Positions 13,970 to 18,475 of a stretch of DNA of 18,475 nt are shown here, piece after piece (within the stretch, counting starts at the first letter, position 1; each line of letters starts with the position of its first letter). The notes below the pieces were generated by a model. It was given only the letters and a program-made list of their open reading frames with translations. It did not search any database and was not told where the DNA came from. The stretch is taken from NCBI GenBank assembly GCA_964515215.1, contig CAZESL010000047.1, positions 1 to 18,475 of the forward strand, given 5' to 3'. This DNA comes from SIG588 sp964515215 (lineage in GTDB: Bacteria; Bacillota; Clostridia; Oscillospirales; Acutalibacteraceae). The position numbers and the translations under genes are program-made.

Positions 13970-15001
13970 TTACCCCCATAACTCGTCAGGTCGGTCGAAC
14001 TGACTGACATTATATACGCTGTTTGATAGCTTTTTCGGATTGGTGAGCGCAATATACGCGCCCTTGGCACCGCATTCTGTCGGATTTTCCGCTACACGGC
14101 AGGGAATGCCCGTCTCGGCGGTAATACGCTCGGGAAGGCCGCCGAGCCCTGCCGTGCCGCCGACAAGGATCATACCGTCACGCAACACGTCGCCCGCAAG
14201 GTCAGGCAACGTCTCCTCCATCGTACGGGTGATGGTGAACAGCATACGGCTCACAGGTTCTTCAATAGCGCGGCGCACGTCACCCGCCGTCACCCGCTGT
14301 ATCGCGGGCAGGCCCGTATACGCCGCACGCCCCTTTACCTCGCGCCATTCGTCATCGGCTGTCGGCAACACCCTGCCGAGTTCGCACTTCAGCCATTCCG
14401 CAGTGGAATGACCGATCACGTGGTTGTATTTCCCGCGCACATAGCGCACGATCGCTTCGTCCAGATCGTCGCCGCCGACACGGAGCGAATGCGATGCCGC
14501 CACCCCCGAAAGGGAGACTACGGCAACGTCGGTCGTACCGGCACCCATATCCACCACCATACGCCCTTCGGGCGCAGTGACGTCGATACCCGTACCGATG
14601 AGCGCCGCCACCGCTTTTTCCATCAGCATCACGCGGCGCACGCCCGCCGCAGACACCGCTTCCACCAGTGAGCGTTCTTCCACTTCGGTCACGGTGGAGG
14701 GTTGTGTCACGGCAGTATTCGGCTTAATAACTTTGTAACTGCACACGCGGCGCACGAAGTGACGGAGCATCGTCTCGGCATATCCGTAGTCGGAGATAAC
14801 ACCTTTCTGAATGGGACGGATCACGGCGACCGATTCGGGATTGCGTCCGAGCATGGCGTGGGCCTTTTGACCGCAGGCGAGTACCCGCCCGTTGGCACGG
14901 CTCACCGCAATGACCGACGGCTCACGCAGTACCACCTCGCCCGTCGAAGTCGCGATCACCACCTGTGCCGTGCCTATATCGATCCCAAGCCCCATCGCCA
15001 T
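13970..15001 (-). CDS. mreB: MreB/Mbl-family actin-like cell-shape protein
   Basis: This 343-residue protein is of normal MreB length. MreB-type filaments lie under the membrane and guide peptidoglycan synthesis. The actin-fold blocks are visible: phosphate-1 loop MGLGIDIGTAQVVIATSTG, phosphate-2 loop MVVDMGAGTTDVAVVSLSG (148-166), the STAEWLKCELGRVLP helix and GRAAYTGLP near 224-232, and the adenosine block ILVGGTAGLGGLPERI (278-293). The interdomain stretch reads MEKAVAALIGTGIDV where many MreBs have EPMAAAIGAGL, suggesting an Mbl/MreBH-like paralogue. The ATG at 15001 lies 10 bases after AAAGGAG and 7 bases after the comFC stop. No mreC or mreD follows, so this is not the main mreBCD locus; co-transcription with recD2 and comFC is unexpected for function. 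Confidence 0.9.
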   Translation of the reverse strand: MAMGLGIDIGTAQVVIATSTGEVVLREPSVIAVSRANGRVLACGQKAHAMLGRNPESVAVIRPIQKGVISDYGYAETMLRHFVRRVCSYKVIKPNTAVTQPSTVTEVEERSLVEAVSAAGVRRVMLMEKAVAALIGTGIDVTAPEGRMVVDMGAGTTDVAVVSLSGVAASHSLRVGGDDLDEAIVRYVRGKYNHVIGHSTAEWLKCELGRVLPTADDEWREVKGRAAYTGLPAIQRVTAGDVRRAIEEPVSRMLFTITRTMEETLPDLAGDVLRDGMILVGGTAGLGGLPERITAETGIPCRVAENPTECGAKGAYIALTNPKKLSNSVYNVSQFDRPDELWG

Positions 15002-15008
15002 TTGTGTT

Positions 15009-15710
15009 TCACTCCTTTTGTTTTCGCGTAGCGGCGACCGTCGCGGCGTATACCGCACGGGCACCGTATATCTTCAGCATTTTTGCACATTCATCGAGCG
15101 TAGCACCCGTCGTCACCACGTCATCCACCAGCAACAACGTCTTGTCCGCCACCAACTCGTCGACAACGTCAAATACACCGAGCAGATTCCCCGTGCGCCG
15201 TTCGGCAGACAGCGTCTTTTGCGACGGCGTGTCTATCAGTTTCGTAAGACACGGCCACAATGGCAACTCCAGCGCCTTTGCCGTCGCACGGGCGACCATT
15301 TCACCGGGATTATACCCACGGCGACGCCGCTCACGGCGGGTACACGGCACGAACACCACCCCGTCAAACGGGATCTCTTCATAGTATTGCCGCACGGTGT
15401 CCGCCAATTCTTCGGCAAAGAAAGACACGGCCACGGGATCGCCGCTTGCTTTCATGCGCAGTACGGCGTCTTTCCCTTTGCCGTCGTAATACCACGGTGC
15501 CACCACCCGCTCGTAATGACGGCGACGGCGTTTGCAATCGCACCATTCCTTTTCGAGCCCGCACAGCGGACAGACGGGCACACCGATGCGCGGCATCGTA
15601 TTGCGGCAGACGGAACACAGACCCTCGCCCGCCACGATCACGTCCCCGCAAGCGGCACACCGTTCAGGAAAGAAGATCGCCATGAGCCGCCGTCCCACCG
15701 TCATGCCCAC
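15009..15710 (-). CDS. comFC: ComF family (ComFC-like) phosphoribosyltransferase-type protein
   Basis: This 233-residue protein has an N-terminal zinc-ribbon region with cysteine pairs at 18/21, 32/35, 47/50 and 57/59, the family motif VPCTRRERRRRGYNPGEMVA near 121-140, and a PRPP-binding loop LLLVDDVVTTGATLDEC near 192-208. ComFC (GntX in Escherichia coli) is linked to DNA uptake in naturally transformable bacteria, but its reaction is not established. I used the GTG at 15710, 8 bases after GAGGTG; the ATG at 15704 would overlap the recD2 stop as ATGA and is the alternative. Either way it overlaps recD2. No comFA helicase is adjacent; recD2 occupies that place. Confidence 0.9.
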   Translation of the reverse strand: MGMTVGRRLMAIFFPERCAACGDVIVAGEGLCSVCRNTMPRIGVPVCPLCGLEKEWCDCKRRRRHYERVVAPWYYDGKGKDAVLRMKASGDPVAVSFFAEELADTVRQYYEEIPFDGVVFVPCTRRERRRRGYNPGEMVARATAKALELPLWPCLTKLIDTPSQKTLSAERRTGNLLGVFDVVDELVADKTLLLVDDVVTTGATLDECAKMLKIYGARAVYAATVAATRKQKE

Positions 15711-17923
15711 GGTGTGCTCACCTCGGTGCTCAAAAGAAAGTGTCGAAGTCCCGTATACCGCAACGTTTTGCGGTCGTTTTCCACCATACGGTGTACCGTT
15801 TCGGCACTGCCCACCAGGATCAGCAACGATTTCGCACGGGTCACGGCGGTATACAGAAGATTGCGGTAGGTCAGTTGCGGCACACCCGAAAATACGGGCA
15901 TCACCACCGCATCAAACTCACTGCCCTGACTTTTGTGTACCGTCACGGCATACGCAGGTTCCAGATCGGCGGCATCTTTGCGGTTGTACAACGCTTCGCG
16001 GTCGTCGTACCGTACCGTCAGCGTACCCTCAGCGGTATCCACGCAGGTCAATCGACCGATATCGCCGTTGAACACACCGCTCGCCATCTCGCCGTCGTCC
16101 CGTGTCCACGGAATATCGTAGTTATTTTTTACATGCATCACCTTGTCCCCTTCGCGCAAGGTAACTCCTTCGATCACGATCTCCCGCTTATCGTCGGCAG
16201 GCGGATTGAGCAAGGCTTGCAGATGCGCGTTCAATTCCCGCGTACCGAGCGCCCCTTTACGTCCGGGACACAGGATCTGGATGTTTTCCCAAATCGTGTA
16301 GTTGTATTTCGTCGGCAAGCGGCGGGCACACAGGTCCAGTATCGTTTCCACCGTATCCACGGCAGTGGGACGGGAGAGGAAGAAAAAGTCCCCATCCCGC
16401 TCGCCCAGTGTGGGCATCTGCCCTTTCACGATACGGTGCGCATTTTGGACGATGCGGCTTTCCATCGCCTGGCGGAACACTTCGGTCAACTGCACCACGG
16501 GTAACACGTCCCCCGCAATGAGGTCTTGAAGCACGCACCCCGCACCCACGGCGGGCAACTGGTCGGTATCCCCCACCAGTACCAGACGGCACCCTGTTTT
16601 GAGGGCGCGCAGGGTGCTTTCAAACAGCGGCACGTCCACCATCGACAACTCGTCGATCACCAGTGCATCCACATCCAGCGGGTCTTTTTCGTTACGCAGG
16701 AACACGGGCTCGTCCTCCTCCGTCCACTGCACTTCCAGCAGACGGTGCAAGGTCTTCGCCTCCCGCCCCGTGAGTTCACCGATGCGTTTGGCGGCACGCC
16801 CCGTCGGGGCGGCGACCGCCACGGTGTGCCCCATTTGCTCCAGCAGGGTAATGATGGCTTTGAGCACGGTGGTCTTGCCCGTGCCGGGGCCGCCCGTCAG
16901 AATGAGCGACCCGCGCGAGATCGCGTGACGGATCGCCACGCGCTGTTTGGTTTCGTACTGTATGCGGTATTTCTTTTCCAAGCGGTCGATGCGGGACTCC
17001 ACGTCGGAATCGGTCTCCTGCGGGAAGGTGGACATCAGCCGCATACGGGCGGCGATATACCGCTCGGCACGGTGATAGTGCGGCAAAAACAAAAAGCGTA
17101 CCTCGTCGATGGTCTCCTCTTTGAGGGCCGCCCGCGAAACGAGCCGTTCGGCGGCATCCTGCACCCCTTCGGCTTCGACACCGAGCAGACCTGCCGTGAC
17201 GGTGACCAGCTTTTCAAACGGCAGGCAGGTGTGCCCGTTGCCGCTGTTGTGGCGGAGTACGTACAACACGCCCGCTTCCACACGGCGCGGATCCTCCGCC
17301 GCGATATCCATACGGGCGGCGATCTCATTGGCGCGTTCAAACCCGATATAGAGGGAATGCTCACACAGATTATATGGATTTTCGCGGATGGTATCCACCG
17401 TGGCGCGTCCCCATTTTTTCCAACAGCGCATCGCCTCGTTGGCGGTCAGCCCGTACCCCGAAAACGCCAGGATCACTTCCCGCAGACCGAACTGGGCGGC
17501 AAACTCCTTGCCGATGGCGGCGGCACGGGCGGCGGTGATGCCGCGGATCTCTTTCAGCCGCATCGGCTCCTGTTCCAAAATGCGGATGGTGTCCTCCCCG
17601 AACTTCTTCACAATGGCGGTGGCGGTGGCAACGCCCACCCCTTTAATGGCACCCGAAGACAAATAGCGAAGCACCCCGTCCGCATCCTGCGGCAGGGAGT
17701 GCTCGTAGCTGTCCGCGCGAAACTGCACACCGAATTGCGGGTGATCCACCCATTCGCCCTGCAGTTTCACCGTCTCACCCGTCTGTACGTCGGGCATGAC
17801 GCCCACGACTTTATGTAGACCGCCGGCGGCGCTGACGTCCAGCACCGTCCATCCGTTTTGGCCGTTACGAAACACGACCCGTTCCACGGTCCCTTCCATT
17901 GTGCGCCCGTGTTGTTCATCCAT
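15701..17923 (-). CDS. recD2: RecD2 (YrrC-like) superfamily 1 DNA helicase
   Basis: This 740-residue protein is of the RecD2 type: a 5'-3' helicase found in bacteria without RecBC, involved in DNA repair and replication-fork stability. The long N-terminal region carries helix-hairpin-helix-like segments (YLSSGAIKGVGVATATAIVK near 88-107; IRGITAARAAAIGKEF near 126-141). The motor follows: Walker A LTGGPGTGKTT (342-352), AAPTGRAAKR (371-380), Walker B LVIDELSMVD (421-430), GDTDQLPAVGAG (451-462), and C-terminal YAVTVHKSQGSEFD and LLYTAVTRAKSLLILVG. The ATG at 17923 was chosen because the promoter at 17961-17989 would start transcription near 17954, making the in-frame ATG at 17956 unusable, and TTGGAG lies 10 bases upstream. 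It heads the operon with comFC, mreB, the SGNH hydrolase and the dehydrogenase. Confidence 0.95.
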   Translation of the reverse strand: MDEQHGRTMEGTVERVVFRNGQNGWTVLDVSAAGGLHKVVGVMPDVQTGETVKLQGEWVDHPQFGVQFRADSYEHSLPQDADGVLRYLSSGAIKGVGVATATAIVKKFGEDTIRILEQEPMRLKEIRGITAARAAAIGKEFAAQFGLREVILAFSGYGLTANEAMRCWKKWGRATVDTIRENPYNLCEHSLYIGFERANEIAARMDIAAEDPRRVEAGVLYVLRHNSGNGHTCLPFEKLVTVTAGLLGVEAEGVQDAAERLVSRAALKEETIDEVRFLFLPHYHRAERYIAARMRLMSTFPQETDSDVESRIDRLEKKYRIQYETKQRVAIRHAISRGSLILTGGPGTGKTTVLKAIITLLEQMGHTVAVAAPTGRAAKRIGELTGREAKTLHRLLEVQWTEEDEPVFLRNEKDPLDVDALVIDELSMVDVPLFESTLRALKTGCRLVLVGDTDQLPAVGAGCVLQDLIAGDVLPVVQLTEVFRQAMESRIVQNAHRIVKGQMPTLGERDGDFFFLSRPTAVDTVETILDLCARRLPTKYNYTIWENIQILCPGRKGALGTRELNAHLQALLNPPADDKREIVIEGVTLREGDKVMHVKNNYDIPWTRDDGEMASGVFNGDIGRLTCVDTAEGTLTVRYDDREALYNRKDAADLEPAYAVTVHKSQGSEFDAVVMPVFSGVPQLTYRNLLYTAVTRAKSLLILVGSAETVHRMVENDRKTLRYTGLRHFLLSTEVSTPWA

Positions 17924-17960
17924 ACGCCGTTTACTCCAAAGAACATATATTCGCATTTTG

Positions 17961-17989
17961 ATTATACCACCGTTTTCGCGTATTGTAAA
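17961..17989 (-). promoter_or_regulatory. Vegetative promoter of the recD2 operon
   Basis: On the minus strand: -35 TTTACA (17984-17989), 17-base spacer, -10 TATAAT (17961-17966), 11 of 12 consensus positions. The start would be near 17954. No other strong promoter was noticed before the downstream genes, and these overlap or nearly touch, so the unit probably extends through the D-lactate dehydrogenase gene to the terminator at 12260-12297. Confidence 0.7.
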
Positions 17990-18007
17990 CGGGATTTTTG
18001 CGGTTTT

Positions 18008-18328
18008 TTAAAAAAATCGCTCGCAAAAGGTCGCGGGGGTGAACAACTCTGCACCGCGCACCGCGCGGCAGGTCGCTTCCAACACCGCATGGGTCTCTTC
18101 GTCGGTATCCGTTTCCACCGCACAGATCGGTATACGCCCGCGGCACTGTGCCGCCGCACACCGCACCGCGAATTCCGCGTCTTCCCGATGACCGCGAAAC
18201 CACAGCACGCACACACCGCCCTCGCCGCACGGCGGATACAAAAGACGTGTCGTAAGGCGGCGTATTCCTTCCATCAAACCGTACACCGCGAGCAGCAATA
18301 CCGCCACCGTTCCGAGTGTTTCTGCCAT
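18008..18328 (-). CDS. Small membrane-anchored hypothetical protein
   Basis: This 106-residue protein has one N-terminal hydrophobic helix (about residues 5-20: LGTVAVLLLAVYGLMEG), a basic stretch RRLTTRLLY, and a soluble remainder with several cysteines (PPCGEGGVCVLWFRG, RCAAAQCRGR, EATCRAVRG). I do not recognise a family. VCVLWFRGHREDAEFAVRC and IPICAVETDTDEETHAVLEA suggest a small alternating alpha/beta fold. The ATG at 18328 follows a purine-rich GGGGGAGAGG. The gene ends 19 bases before the -35 of the recD2 promoter; I see no clear terminator hairpin between them, so read-through into recD2 is possible. Upstream, 18329-18475 holds no other supported gene. Confidence 0.65.
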   Translation of the reverse strand: MAETLGTVAVLLLAVYGLMEGIRRLTTRLLYPPCGEGGVCVLWFRGHREDAEFAVRCAAAQCRGRIPICAVETDTDEETHAVLEATCRAVRGAELFTPATFCERFF

Positions 18329-18418
18329 TCGCCTCTCCCCCTTCGCACGGCGATCCCTCCTCGCCCGCCCTCGCCGCGTATTCCATAGTATGCCGAAAGG
18401 GTGAAGTGGGTGCGTGTT

Positions 18419-18442
18419 TGGTTAGGCTGGCGGGAGTTGAAC
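18419..18442 (-). other. Short stretch resembling the 3' end of a tRNA or tmRNA
   Basis: On the minus strand the sequence reads GTTCAACTCCCGCCAGCCTA then ACCA. This has the order T-loop (TTCAACT), 3' T-stem (CCCGC), 7-base acceptor strand (CAGCCTA), one base and CCA. GTTCAACTCCCGCCAGC resembles common tmRNA 3' ends. The bases before the T-loop (AATAG) do not pair with CCCGC, so no complete RNA gene is present. It could be an attachment-site remnant of an element that inserted at an RNA gene, or chance. Confidence 0.25.
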
Positions 18443-18475
18443 TATTTGCGGTTTCTGCCGCGCCTTTATTCACGC

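Noticed and set aside
16526..17818. 430-codon plus-strand open frame opposite recD2
   Set aside because: It is antisense to helicase motifs in the right order, and the length follows from the codon bias of recD2.
17924..17956. RecD2 start at ATG 17956
   Set aside because: The TATAAT box ends four bases upstream of this ATG, so the transcript would begin at or after it.
18385..18392. Minus-strand CATACTAT upstream of the 106-residue gene, resembling sporulation sigma-E/G -10 boxes
   Set aside because: No matching -35 was found at 14 bases (sigma-E) or 17-18 bases (sigma-G), so a lone 7-8 base match is not enough.
17931..18473. 180-codon minus-strand frame spanning the 106-residue gene
   Set aside because: It overlaps the better-supported 106-residue gene in another frame, crosses the recD2 promoter, and has low-complexity Gly/Arg-rich content.

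Overview
The window reads as chromosomal DNA of an endospore-forming clostridial Firmicute with fairly GC-rich coding sequence, probably of the gut Oscillospirales/Ruminococcaceae type. Three things support this. There is a full-length spoIVA with a convincing mother-cell (sigma-E) promoter. An intergenic multi-hairpin repeat resembles those I know from gut clostridia. The metabolic genes (D-lactate dehydrogenase-type, QueH, PnuC) suit an anaerobic fermenter. I see no phage, insertion sequence, CRISPR array or complete RNA gene.

Layout. (1) At 1-1434 on the minus strand, pyrC is followed by the start of carB (pyrimidine synthesis), behind a consensus promoter. (2) At 1578-4461 on the plus strand, a MATE transporter is followed 10 bases later by an unrecognised 474-residue protein with a membrane tail. 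(3) At 4467-4771, a 305-base element with near-identical 28-base inverted ends and a string of hairpins fills the gap between two convergent genes and supplies a two-way terminator. (4) At 4777-9699 on the minus strand lies a sporulation block: sigma-E promoter, spoIVA, an 82-residue membrane protein and an M50 site-2-type protease, each overlapping the next. It is followed by a B12-binding/radical SAM protein and its DUF2344 partner, which have their own promoter. (5) At 9737-10917 on the plus strand is a probable lipoprotein gene, diverging from spoIVA. (6) queH (minus) and pnuC (plus) diverge from back-to-back promoters at 11683-11748. pnuC has an attenuator-like leader, and its protein appears to lack the middle of the family fold. 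(7) At 12299-17989 on the minus strand, one promoter precedes recD2, comFC, an mreB-family gene, an SGNH hydrolase and a D-lactate dehydrogenase-type gene. Most neighbours overlap or nearly touch, and the unit ends at a two-way terminator shared with pnuC. (8) At 18008-18328 is a small membrane-anchored hypothetical protein; beyond it is a short stretch resembling the 3' end of a tRNA or tmRNA.

The best candidates for new biology are the sigma-E-driven spoIVA/82-residue protein/M50 protease unit, which could be a minimal version of the SpoIVFA-SpoIVFB system, the internally deleted PnuC behind a riboswitch-like leader, and the hairpin-rich element with terminal inverted repeats. Family assignments come from motifs read by eye and remembered family features; no database search was run.
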